Of a DNA stretch of 64,000 bases, positions 22,869 to 32,603 are shown piece after piece; within the stretch, counting starts at the first letter, position 1; each line of letters opens with the position of its first letter. The position numbers and the translations under genes were made by a program. The notes beneath the pieces are model-generated. The model was not told the origin of the DNA. It ran no database searches and worked only from the letters and a program-made list of their open reading frames with translations. Source of the stretch: Rhabdophis nuchalis (Eukaryota > Chordata > Lepidosauria > Squamata > Natricidae); the NCBI GenBank assembly GCA_039707465.1, contig CM077643.1, positions 247,842,919 through 247,906,918 on the forward strand. Reading direction: 5' to 3'.

Positions 22869-23027
22869 CAGAAGTGAGTTGCTCCTGTTTTGGCCCAGAT
22901 CAGGAGAACTGGTAGTAGCTGTGGCAGGAGGCTCCGCCCACCCACCCAGACGCTTCTGCGCATATGCAGAAGCATTGCGCGTGAGCGTGCCCGAACTGGT
23001 AGTAAAAAAAATGGTAACCCACCACTG
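22869..23027. mobile_element. hAT-type MITE (159 bp)
   Basis: Starts CAGAAGTGAGTTGC, ends GTAACCCACCACTG. Perfect 8-bp target duplication TCCCACTC at 22861-22868 and 23028-23035. CAGTGGTGGG family. Confidence 0.85.
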
Positions 23028-23162
23028 TCCCACTCTCAAACCTGAGCTGGTCCAGTGGGATCCTGAAGTCAATGGTATCAAATGCTGTTGAGAGATCAAC
23101 ATGTGTCAGAATGAATGTACTTCTTCCATTCCAATCCTGAAGAGGTCATTATGTAGTGTGAC

Positions 23163-23479
23163 CAGACGTGGTAATCAGCCAGTTCTGACCTGTTCTGGAA
23201 AACCGGTAGTAGAAAGTTTGAGTAGTTTGGAAAACTGGCAAATACCACCACTGGCTGGCTCCGCCCTCATCTATTTGCTGCCTCCTGAGTCCCAGCTGAT
23301 TGGCTGGGTCTTCTTTTGTTGCCCTGCACAGGAGAACAAAGCTGGAAAGCAGGTTAGTTGGGTGGGTAGGGAATGGAGATTTTACAGTATCCTTCTCCTG
23401 CCATGCCCACCAAGCTATGTTCACCCAGCCACGCCACGCCCACAGAACCGGTAGTAAATGTTTTTGAATTCCACCTCTG
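23163..23479. mobile_element. hAT-type MITE (317 bp)
   Basis: Starts CAGACGTGGTAATCAGCCAG and ends GAATTCCACCTCTG. Target duplications AGTGTGAC (23155-23162) and CGTGTGAC (23480-23487) differ at one base. Confidence 0.8.
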
Positions 23480-23837
23480 CGTGTGACCAGTACATCTTAG
23501 AAGCATACTACACTTTGAAAGAGATCCACATTATCCAGTTCCTCAAGAGCCCTTTGGAATTGCAACCCCACCACCTTCTCAGCAACCTTCCTCCAAAAGA
23601 GTGGAGATGGGATGAAAACCTCCCAATTCTGTTGGGACCAATGATAGCTTCTTGAGGAGAAGATGCACTGTTGCCTCTTAAGAGGCATCTAAATGATGCC
23701 TATGACAAATGTTAAAAAGGAGCAGGGTTTCAATCACATGACCGTGATGCGCAATCTGATTTTTTTCAACCTCCCCCAATGAACTCCCTTGGTGCTTTGT
23801 CTTAACTTGTTTATTCTATTTTTTATTTTATTTCTTA

Positions 23838-24446
23838 CTAGCCGTTCCCGGCCACGCGCTGCTGTGGCCCAATCTGGTTAAATGGCCAACCAATCTGTGT
23901 GTAGATGTACACCTGCACACACAAACACGTATTTCTGTATTTCTCCCTCTCTCCACCTACCTACCTACCTACCTACCTACCTACCTACCTACCTACCTAC
24001 CTACTGTATTTCTCCCTCTCCCTCTTTATCCCTCTACCTACCTACCTACCTACCTACCTACCTACCTACCTACCTATCTACCTACCTACCTACTGTATTT
24101 CTCCCTCTCTATCCCTCTACCTACCTATCTACCTACCAACTGTATTTCTCCCTCTCTATCCCCCTACCTACCTACCTACCTATCTACTGCATTTCTCCCT
24201 CCCTCTCTCTATCCCTATAGCTGCCTATGTAAAGGATGACATAATACCTTTGGCCCACTGCTCTCTCTGTATCCATCTACCTACCTTTTTTACAATTCTT
24301 TACATTTGTGTTGCATGTTCCTGGCACAGGTGTGACATCTACACAATCTATACATATTATTGGTGCTGTATTCGAAAGGAACGTTGTGTGAAAATTTGGA
24401 AGCAATCAGTGCAGTACTTTTGGAGATTAGTGGTTTTGAACAAACT
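23838..24446. repeat. Unclassified repeat with CTAC microsatellite
   Basis: Begins around CTAGCCGTTCCCGGCCACGC. It is followed by CTAC arrays (23956-24004, 24036-24092, 24117-24138, 24164-24188) separated by near-copies of TGTATTTCTCCCTCTCTATC. The long Leu/Pro/Thr/Tyr-rich open frames here are repeat artefacts. It may be related to the insertion at 36466-36787. Confidence 0.6.
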
Positions 24447-24531
24447 CTTGTTACATTTTTATTTATATAGATTTATATCATTTATTGGCCACCCATATTG
24501 CCTTAGAGTAACTTTGGGCAGCTTACAGTTA
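24447..24531 (-). mobile_element. Older LINE tail, part 1 (target of the LINE below)
   Basis: TTATTGGCCACCCATATTGC then GGGCAGCTTACAG resembles an old LINE 3' end. It resumes at 27631. Confidence 0.55.
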
Positions 24532-27500
24532 TATATATAATAATTTTTTAATAATAATAATAATTTTTATTTATAACCCGCTCTCTCTCCCCGAAGGGAC
24601 TCGAGGCGGGGCACAGGGAATTAAAAACAGTTAGAAAAAATACAAAATTAAAAACAATAAACATACATAAATACTAACTAAAAGGCATATTAAACAGAAA
24701 ACCCTGCGCTAAAATTCCCAAATATTTACTAAAAATCCCTAAACAATCAGAAGAGACTATCCTAGGCCGGCCAAGCGAAAAAGATGTGTTTTTAGTTTCA
24801 GACGGAAGGAGCGGAGGTCCGTGGTAGTTCTAATATCGGGGGGAAGGTCGTTCCAGAGGGCTGGGCCCACCACAGAGAAGGCCCTTACCCTGGGCGTCGC
24901 CTGCTGACAAAGTCTAGTGGACGGCACCCGGAGAAGTCCCTCTCTATGGGAGCGAATCGGCCGTGAGGATGTATGGGGCAGGATCCGATCCCGCAGGTAG
25001 CTAGGTCCCGAGCCATGGAGCGCTTTGAAGATGACAACTAGCACCTTGAAGCGCACCCGGAAGACGACAGGCAGCCAGTGCAGCTCGCGCAAGAGCGGTG
25101 TTACGTGGGTGAATCTAGAAACACCCATAATTGCCCGCGCGGCTGCATTCTGGACTAACTGAAGTCTCCGGGTGCACCTCAAGGGGAGCCCCATGTAGAG
25201 AGAGTTACAATAGTCCAGTCGGGATGTCACGAGAGCATGAGTGACTGTGCGAAGGGCGTCCCGATCCAATAGGGGGCGCAATTGGCGAACCAGGCGAACC
25301 TGGTAAAACGCCCTCCTGGCCACGGCTGTCACTTGATCTTCCATGGACAGCCGGGCAACCAGGAGGACACCCAAATTGCGCACCCCATCCACAGGGGCAA
25401 GATGTTCGCCCCCTATGGCCAGTGATGGAGTTAGCTGGTTGAATCGGGCAGCCGGAAACCACAGCCACTCGGTCTTGGTCGGGTTGAGTCTGAGTCCGTT
25501 ACTTCCCATCCAGATCCGCACGGCTTCCAGGCACTGGCACATCACCGCTACGGCATCGTTGGGGTGGTTTGGGGTAGATATATACAGCTGAGTGTCATCA
25601 GCGTAAAGATGGTACTCTACCCCAAAACCACGGATGATCTCACCCAGCGGCTTCATATATGTGTTGAACAGGAGAGGCGAGAGGACCGACCCCTGAGGCA
25701 CCCCACAAGTGAGGGGTCTCGAGGTCGACCTCTGCTCTCCTGCCAACACAAATTGCGATCGGCCAGAGAGGTAGGAGGAGAACCACCGTAAAACGGTGCC
25801 TCCCACCCCCAACCCCCCCAGCCGATGCAATAGGATACCATGGTCGATGGTATCGAAAGCCGCCGAGAGGTCTAATAGGACCAGGATGGAGGAGCAACCC
25901 CCATCTCTGGCCCTCCAGAGATCATCCACCAACGCGACCAATGCCGTCTCGGTGCTATGCCTGGGCCGGAAGCCGGACTGGTGCGGGTCTAGATAATCAA
26001 CTTCCTCCAGGTGACGGGGAAACTGTTGTGCCACCACACTCTCAACAACCTTCGCCAAAAAGGGAAGGTTGGAGACGGGACGATAGTTAGTTAAAAGAGC
26101 TGGATCCAAAGAGGGCTTCTTAAGGAGGGGCCTCACCATAGCCTCTTTTAGGGAAGCAGGCAAGGAACCCTCACTTAAGGATGCGTTGACAACCTCTTGG
26201 AGCCAGCCTCGTGTCACCTCCCAGGATGCCAGTACAAGCCAGGAGGGACACGGGTCCAATAAACATGTGGTGGCTCGCAGTCGCCCATGTAACCTGTCCA
26301 TATCCTCGGAAGAAACGGAGTCAAACTCCTCCCAGACAAGATCTGCCTCGCGGCATCCCACTGGGCCATCAATGGGGGCTAGCTCGTTCTGTATCTGAGC
26401 GATTTTCTCCTGCAGAAAAATCACAAATTCCTCTGCTCTACCCTGTAGCGGGGCTTCCCGCACCCTCTGTTGAAGGAGGGAGCGGGTCACCCTAAACAGG
26501 GCGGCAGGGCGGTTGTCTGCGGATGCTATGAGAGTAGCACAATGATGGCGTTTGGCCACTCTCAGCGCCACAATGTAAGTCCGTAAATGGGCTCTTACCT
26601 GTGTCCGGTCAGATTCAGATCGAGAAGACCTCCATCTTCTCTCTAGGCATCTCTTGCGGCGTTTCATCACCCTCAGCTCCTCGGTAAACCAAGGGGCCAG
26701 GGTGGTTCGCCGCCGCAAGAGAGGCCGCAAGGGCGCGACCCGATCCAAGGCTCCCGCGGCCGCAGTATTCCATGCGGCCACGAGGTCCTCCATCGGGGCG
26801 CGGGTCAGGGGTACAGGAAGTGGCCCAAGCGCCGTCTGGAACCCATCAGGGTCCATAAGGCGCCTGGGGCGGAACCAGATCGGTGACTCTGGTTCCGCCT
26901 CCCCGCGGTGGGGAGTAGCGGTTGGAAAGTCGAGCCGGAGAAGTGAGTGGTCTGACCATGACAAGGGCGTGATGACTATATCCCCTATACCCAGATCACT
27001 CTTCCATTGGCCAGAGACAAAGATGAGATCCGGTGTATGTCCACCCTCGTGGGTGGGGCCTTGCATTACTTGGGTCAGGTCCATGGCCGTCATGGAAGCC
27101 ATGAACTCCCGAGCTACCCCGGATGATTCGCCCACCGATGGCAGATTAAAGTCCCCCTGTACTAAAAGTCTGGGGGTCTCGACTGCCACCGTAGCGATCA
27201 CCTCAAGGAGCTCGGGCAGGGCTGCTGCTACATAGCGGGGAGCCAGGTATACAACCAGCAAGCCCAACTGCCTCCCTAGGCCCCACTTCACGCAGAGGGA
27301 CTCACAACCGGTGGTCTGTGGCACAATGGTCTCTCTCGGCTCAAGACCTTCCTTTACAATGACCGCTACCCCACCACCCCTGCCTAGGGCCCGGGGCTGA
27401 TGAAAAGCGCGGTAGCCTGGTGGGCACATTTCAACGAGGGGGAGTCCACCCTCGTGGCCCAACCAGGTCTCCGCTATTCCTGCCAGGTCCGGCTCCCCCT

Positions 27501-27630
27501 CTGACACAAGGTCATGGATGAGGGGGGCTTTGTTGACAACGGACCTGGCGTTGCAAAACATCAGCCTCAGGCCCTGGCTCTGTATTCCCTGACCACCTAG
27601 CCTGCGGGGGTTGTGTTTTATGTTTTAATA
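24532..27630 (-). mobile_element. CR1/L2-group LINE, copy A, near-full coding region
   Basis: Reads on the - strand. Its 3' end at the left has an ATT microsatellite and the family signature (+ strand AACCCGCTCTCTCTCCCCGA). TACAGTTA at 24524-24531 and 27631-27638 is a plausible 8-bp target duplication, and both flanks belong to one older LINE tail. Similarity to copy B fades upstream of 27605, so the 5' end is truncated. Confidence 0.85.
24757..27561 (-). CDS. LINE ORF2-type protein: endonuclease plus reverse transcriptase (934 aa)
   Basis: Uninterrupted 934-codon frame. The N-terminal third is an APE-type endonuclease: [16 protein letters not shown] (about residues 4-19), AETWL, GDFNLPS (about 136-142) and [11 protein letters not shown] (about 204-214). 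The reverse transcriptase follows with [16 protein letters not shown] (about 555-570), [13 protein letters not shown] and the catalytic YADDTQLY (about 645-652). The C-terminal [15 protein letters not shown] segment is typical of CR1/L2 and jockey-related elements. It would nick target DNA and copy its own RNA. The first Met may not be the native start, since the open frame continues upstream into the truncated 5' part. Best guess is the L2/CR1-L3 group. No frameshift or stop suggests recent insertion. Confidence 0.88.
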   Translation of the reverse strand: MFCNARSVVNKAPLIHDLVSEGEPDLAGIAETWLGHEGGLPLVEMCPPGYRAFHQPRALGRGGGVAVIVKEGLEPRETIVPQTTGCESLCVKWGLGRQLGLLVVYLAPRYVAAALPELLEVIATVAVETPRLLVQGDFNLPSVGESSGVAREFMASMTAMDLTQVMQGPTHEGGHTPDLIFVSGQWKSDLGIGDIVITPLSWSDHSLLRLDFPTATPHRGEAEPESPIWFRPRRLMDPDGFQTALGPLPVPLTRAPMEDLVAAWNTAAAGALDRVAPLRPLLRRRTTLAPWFTEELRVMKRRKRCLERRWRSSRSESDRTQVRAHLRTYIVALRVAKRHHCATLIASADNRPAALFRVTRSLLQQRVREAPLQGRAEEFVIFLQEKIAQIQNELAPIDGPVGCREADLVWEEFDSVSSEDMDRLHGRLRATTCLLDPCPSWLVLASWEVTRGWLQEVVNASLSEGSLPASLKEAMVRPLLKKPSLDPALLTNYRPVSNLPFLAKVVESVVAQQFPRHLEEVDYLDPHQSGFRPRHSTETALVALVDDLWRARDGGCSSILVLLDLSAAFDTIDHGILLHRLGGLGVGGTVLRWFSSYLSGRSQFVLAGEQRSTSRPLTCGVPQGSVLSPLLFNTYMKPLGEIIRGFGVEYHLYADDTQLYISTPNHPNDAVAVMCQCLEAVRIWMGSNGLRLNPTKTEWLWFPAARFNQLTPSLAIGGEHLAPVDGVRNLGVLLVARLSMEDQVTAVARRAFYQVRLVRQLRPLLDRDALRTVTHALVTSRLDYCNSLYMGLPLRCTRRLQLVQNAAARAIMGVSRFTHVTPLLRELHWLPVVFRVRFKVLVVIFKALHGSGPSYLRDRILPHTSSRPIRSHREGLLRVPSTRLCQQATPRVRAFSVVGPALWNDLPPDIRTTTDLRSFRLKLKTHLFRLAGLG

Positions 27631-27970
27631 TACAGTTAAAACATAAAAATCAGACATTGAAAGCAAGGATACATGAGGAGGGCAGGGATGGAGTGGTGAG
27701 TGAGGATCTATTATTACTCAATCAACCCCCTCCATTGCGCTGTTCCCTCACTGGGGCCCTGAGCTAACCAGAAAAGCTACATCTTTAGGTCCTTCTGAAA
27801 AGATGGTCAATCTCACATCAGGGGGAAAGATGTTCCAAAGAGCAACAAGAGAGAAACCCCTCCTCCTGGATCCCACCAACTGGAATAAACAGGCTGATGC
27901 GACCCACAGCATGCCTCCTCTGCCAGTACAACTGGTATGGGCCAATCCCAATGGGGTGAGACGGTCTTGT
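27631..27970 (-). mobile_element. Older LINE tail, part 2
   Basis: Continues the element at 24447-24531. It includes the conserved ORF end region (+ strand AAAGATGTTCCAAAGAGCAA, 27826-27845), the decayed equivalent of AAGGTCGTTCCAGAGGGCTG in copy A. Confidence 0.6.
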
Positions 27971-28172
27971 TTGCTTTTACAAAAGGATGGGGCTGCTATT
28001 TAGTTAGGCAAACAATATTGCCTGACAAAACCTGGAGTCCTCAACATTTTCATTTTCTAACAGGTTACCGTGACCTCAGCTCTCTCATTTGTAGCAGCTG
28101 CCAGAGGGCCAACACCTCTGGCACTGCTTTCCTCCATGAACCCTGGTAAAACATTGATCCTGGTCACGATGC

Positions 28173-28412
28173 TTGTGGGCAAGACTTTGGGGCTTCAACA
28201 CAGATCCTGAAGAATTAAGGAGAAATTTCCTGTCTGAGAAAACAATCGGTGGAACAGCTTTGGCTCCAGAAGTTGTGGGGCTCCATCACTGGAGGTTTTT
28301 AAGAAGAGACTGGACAGCCATTTGCCTGGAATGGTATACGGTCACTTGCCTGAACAGGGGGTTGGACTAGAAGACCTCCAAGGTCCCGTCCGACACTGTT
28401 ATTCTGAAGCAG
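28173..28412 (+). mobile_element. CR1 LINE 3' end
   Basis: AAGGAGAAATTTCCTGTCTG, CCAGAAGTTGTGGGGCTCCA and GTTGGACTAGAAGACCTCCA followed by CACTGTTATTCTG: the classic amniote CR1 3' end with its short ATTCTG terminal repeat. Confidence 0.85.
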
Positions 28413-28491
28413 ATGCAGCTTTTTTTTTTGCACAGATGTTTGTGAAAACTGAGAAGAGAAGGGTGGATTTGCACTGTTGAATTCAAGGAGA

Positions 28492-28494
<3 letters not shown>

Positions 28495-28522
<28 letters not shown>
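28495..28522 (+). repeat. TG microsatellite
   Basis: About 14 TG units. Confidence 0.95.
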
Positions 28523-29080
28523 CATCCATGGCTATGCATGCATGTGTATGAACATTCTTTCCTCAAACCACTTATTAACATTCAGTCTCTCTTTGTCATC
28601 TGCAGGCAAGCACTTGCCTTTAATCTGCCAGGCATTCTGCTCTTTGATGCTCCTTTCCAAAGGAAGCAGAAGCATGCCTCAGCTGATCCTTCTGTGAAAA
28701 AGAGAGCTTTGTTTCACTTGTCAGGATTCATATTAGCAAGATGCACTCCCCCACCCCTCCCCTCTGACTTGCAAATTAATGAAACATCCAGCTTTTTTTC
28801 TTTAGGTGTTTGGATAGATTTGGAAACATTGCAAATCCCAGCCCTCTTGGTCATTAGTTATCGTTAGTGCTGGGTTCCCCAACATGGTGCCATTGAACAC
28901 CAAAGGGTCAGCAGACCTTTCTCTTGGTGGCTACAGGGTTTCCTGCCTGTCAGCTTTCTTTAAACAAAATCTCTTTAAAGATTATTTCAGTGGCAAGAAC
29001 AAACAGAATAACATTCTGCAATGCAGAGCCATCTGCTAAGGTCTATAGGCATTCTTAGAAACAGGAAACAGCGGATGGCA
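28523..29080. other. Non-coding sequence, nothing recognised
   Basis: No supported feature. Confidence 0.4.
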
Positions 29081-29520
29081 CCCTGTTTCCCCAGATAACA
29101 AGTCCAATGGGGCTTTTGAGCGCATGTGCTAGAATAAGCCCTCCCCGAAAATATTTAAAAACATGGGCAGCCAGTCCCCGCCATTTCCTAGTGGGGAACG
29201 GGGGGAACATGTCCCAAGCTCCCCACATGCACCTGCCATCCACGCGGCATGGCCTTGCAGAGGCCACTTCTGCCAACCCTTCTCTTAGTGGTGGCCATGA
29301 AAAGAGCAGCAGCCCCAGTGATACTAGGGCTAGCAAGAGTGTGCCAGAAAGAGACAGAACTTCCAGCTCTCTCTGGATCAGCTGATCCACAGACTGCAGG
29401 CTGAGGTTAAGGGGCCTCCTGTACCTCAAAAATAATAAGACCTCCCCGAAAATAAGGCCAAGCACTTATTTAGGGGATGAAAAGAAAATAAGACCCTGTC
29501 TTATTTTCGGGAAAACACGG
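29081..29520. mobile_element. MITE with CCCTGTTTCCCC ends
   Basis: Ends CCCTGTTTCCCCAGATAACA and (reverse) CCGTGTTTTCCCGAAAATAA. TA follows at 29521-29522, but the left flank reads CA. Longer relative of 10737-10969. Confidence 0.7.
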
Positions 29521-29789
29521 TACTTTACTGCTATTATGGTGTGTGTTTTGGTTTCCTGATTGTTTGGTTTGGATTGTTGAGGGGGGTGTTCATTCTGTCC
29601 CTTTTAAACTGACTAGCCCTGGGTTGTATACAAAGTTTTGAATGAATGAATGAATGGAATGGAATGGTTACAGCCAAATGATTTGCATTCAAAACTGTCC
29701 ACATCTAGAACAAGATGGCTATGTGAGCTTTGAGAGAGCAATCTTGCACGGGCACTGGACTAAGTAAACTGGGATTCTGTGTCTGGTTA

Positions 29790-30012
29790 GAGCTATTGTG
29801 GCGCAGTGGTCGGAATGCAGTAATTCAGGCTAATTCAGCTCACTGCCAGAAGTTCAATTCTGACCCGCTCAAGCTTGACTCAGCCTTCCATCCTTCTGAG
29901 GTTGATAAAATGCAGAGCCAGATTGTTGGAGGGCAATATGCTGGCTCTTTATAAACTGTTTAGAGAAGACTGTGAAGCACCATGAAGTGGTATATAAGTC
30001 CAGGTGCTATTG
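29790..30012 (+). mobile_element. Sauria-type tRNA-derived SINE
   Basis: Head GTGGCGCAGTGGTCGGAATG with an A box, then CTTGACTCAGCCTTCCATCC, GGCTCTTTATAAACTGTTTA, and a tail GAAGTGGTATATAAGTCCAG then GTGCTATTGCTG. The tail matches that of squamate Sauria SINEs, which use Bov-B LINE machinery. Confidence 0.85.
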
Positions 30013-30500
30013 CTGTACCCACCATATTATTTATTTATACACACACACACAACACACCAATAACCCCCCCCCCCCCCGGTAGCATATTGCTGACATTCCT
30101 CTAAATGCTACTCAGTGTAAATTTTCTTCTACCTAATGTGCTCCAGATAAATGGATTTATGTTCTCTATCTTTTAGCAAGGAAGGGGTTAGGAGCTAGAA
30201 CCCGAAGGGATCAGGAGGGAGAATGGTGGTCTTGAACATTACAGCTTAGGATCCATAGTTCATCAAAGCCTTCTTCTCTGCAGGACTAACGTATTTTCAA
30301 TGTTTATATAAATAGGTTTTTTTCCTAACTCCAGTGAGTGGAGATCATACATCAAGCATGGCAGCAAATGGTTGAGGGCAATAACTCATATTTAAAGGCC
30401 ATTGATTCATACATAGTAGTGAGCAGTGCCCCTATATTCACAAACATGAGGCTTATTCTAGTAGTTGTGTTATCAGAGTTCAAGGGTACTGTACCCCAAC

Positions 30501-30753
30501 CAGTGGTGGGATTCAAAAATGTTTACTACCGGTTCGGTGGCGTGACTTGGTGGGCGTGGCATAGCTTGATGGACGTGGCAGGGGAAGGTTACTGCAAAAT
30601 CCCCAGTCCCTCCCGATCAGCTGGCACTCGGGAAGCAGAGAATAAATGGGGACGGGACCAATCAGAGGTGGTATTTACCGGTTCTCCGAACTACTCAATA
30701 TTTTCGCTACCGGTTCTCCAGAACTGGTCAGAACCTGCTGAACATCACCTTTG
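30501..30753. mobile_element. hAT-type MITE (253 bp)
   Basis: Starts CAGTGGTGGGATTCAAAAAT, ends GAACATCACCTTTG. Target duplications ACCCCAAC (30493-30500) and ACCCCAGC (30754-30761). Confidence 0.83.
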
Positions 30754-30761
30754 ACCCCAGC

Positions 30762-32171
30762 CCTTCTGGTATGAGTGAGATGCTCCAGGTGTGATTTCAG
30801 GTCCTTCTGGATATGATGGCTGAGAAAAAATAGAGATGAATCAAAAGTTAAGAAAAGTGGTGTTACGTTGTTAATAATTAAATTAATGGATTTTTTTCCT
30901 TCTGAATATGCCTCATGACTCACAACATTTACCTCAGTATCTTATTATAAAGGAAGGGGTTGTAGCTCAATATGATGGAAACATTTGATTCACATTGATC
31001 CCTCCCCAAGAATATGAAACAATATCAAGCCACCCATTGACAGCAATGGAGCAAGTCAACCCTCCACCGGTCTTTGTCTTTGAAACTTTATCCCAGATGT
31101 TTGATAGATTTGTGTCTTCGCCTTTAGATATAATACACCAGACTCGAAGGATTCCCGAGATATATTTGTCGAGAGAAAATCTTCGTAGAGAAAATCAATG
31201 CATTTGATTCTCAACTATTCTCTTGGTTTTAATAGGGGAGGAAAACTCAGCAAAAACGGGGTGGGGGGAGGAAGCCTTAGGGGACTAATTATCTCTAGGC
31301 AGCAGATAAGAAAATCTATGGTTATTCAATAAGGCAAAGTCTGGAGTTGATCTGATGAAGAACTAAGAGATAAAAGGAAATATTAATCAGTAATTTAAAA
31401 ACACTCTCTGGTACCCTGAAGCAAAGGGTTTATATTTCTGAGATTTTTTTTAAAAAATCTGTCTTTATTAGCACTTGGATTGTAGGATTGAAGTATTCAT
31501 GGACTATGCAACCAGACTGGCAAAATCAGTAGAGGCCCTGCGTCTTGAATATTAACATGTCTTCTGGAGGTGATGCTTCCACTTTTAATGATGCAGAGGC
31601 ATCAGGAGAGGGACTACAGTTGCATCTCTCACCCCATTTGGATCCAGGCCCAGGCAGCCCTTAAGTCCCTGGGCCTTCCATATGCTTCAGAACAGATGAG
31701 GAAGAACATGACTTAGGATGGAAAGAAGTGGCCAAGAGATGCACCAGTGGTACATCTTTCTGAGACACATTCAAGGTTATTTATACAATGGGGGGAAAAA
31801 GCCCACTAGATATAATAGCTACAACATCTGGGGGGGAAATATACATTAACAGTGTGAAAGGCAGAACTCCGTTTAGATTCACTGTGGAATGATTAAATGT
31901 GTTTGGCCATTGACACAATCACTCTTGAGCGTCCGCTGTGACATTGTCATGGACAAGTTGCTGCTGAGCTCACTAGAGAAGGTTGAACAGGGAAGCAGAT
32001 GGGCCAATGACCCAATCTCCATTGGAGAAATAAATGTGAAGCTAACTGAACATGTGTTAGGGTTCATAATCCTGCTTGGTATTAGGCAGTGGGAATCATT
32101 TGCCGTCATTTTGAAAATCAAATTGTATATTTTCCTTATGACATAAATGCTGCAACACTTAGTTTCAAAAA
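30762..32171. other. Non-coding sequence, nothing recognised
   Basis: No exon, RNA or transposon boundary supported. Confidence 0.45.
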
Positions 32172-32570
32172 CAGGTAGTCCTCGACTTACAACAGTTCAT
32201 TAGGTAACTGTTTGAAGTTACAACATTGCACTGGAAAAAAGTGATTTATGATCATTTTTCACACATATAACCATTGCAGCATCCTGATGGTCACATGATC
32301 AAAATTCAGACGCTTGGACACTGACTCGTATTTATGACCGCTGCAGTGTCCCAGGGCCATGTGATCCCGTTTTGCAACCTTCTGACAAGCAAAGTCAATG
32401 GGGAAGACAGATTCACTTAATAACTGTGTTACTAACTTAACAACTGCAGTGATTCACTTAACAACTGTCGTAAGCAAGTTTGTAAAATGAGGCCAAACTC
32501 ACTTAACAAATGTCTCACTTAGCCACAGAAATTTTGGGCTCAATTGTGGTCATAAGTCAAGGACCACCTG
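32172..32570. mobile_element. MITE with CAGGTAGTCCTCGACTTAC ends
   Basis: Starts CAGGTAGTCCTCGACTTACA and ends with the near reverse complement CATAAGTCAAGGACCACCTG. Internal short repeats ACTTAACAACTG and ACTTAATAACTG. No clear target duplication. Fragments of the family lie at 10430-10734 and 43230-43385. Confidence 0.7.
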
Positions 32571-32603
32571 TAAATTGTCCCTCACACTGCCTTGTTCAGT
32601 TCT

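Larger units (their letters stand above)
22380..23770 (-). mobile_element. Decayed CR1/L2-group LINE, RT region
   Basis: The + strand text AATGGTATCAAATGCTGTTG then AGAGATCAAC (23071-23100) aligns with the intact copy GATGGTATCGAAAGCCGCCG then AGAGGTCTAA (25844-25873). Similar matches flank it, e.g. TTGGGTATCATCACGTATTG. All frames are broken. Two MITEs (22869-23027, 23163-23479) sit inside it, so it is older than both. Confidence 0.6.

Noticed and set aside
23956..24188. Regularly spaced repeats that might look like a CRISPR array
   Set aside because: Units are simple CTAC runs in a vertebrate genome, spaced by near-identical repeat copies rather than unique spacers.
23882..24540. Open frames rich in Tyr, Leu, Pro and Thr
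   Set aside because: They read through CTAC microsatellite arrays; no gene structure.
26654..27235. 193-codon + strand open frame
   Set aside because: Antisense shadow of the LINE endonuclease/RT frame; the same applies to many frames at 25-27, 43-44, 52-55 and 58-60 kb.
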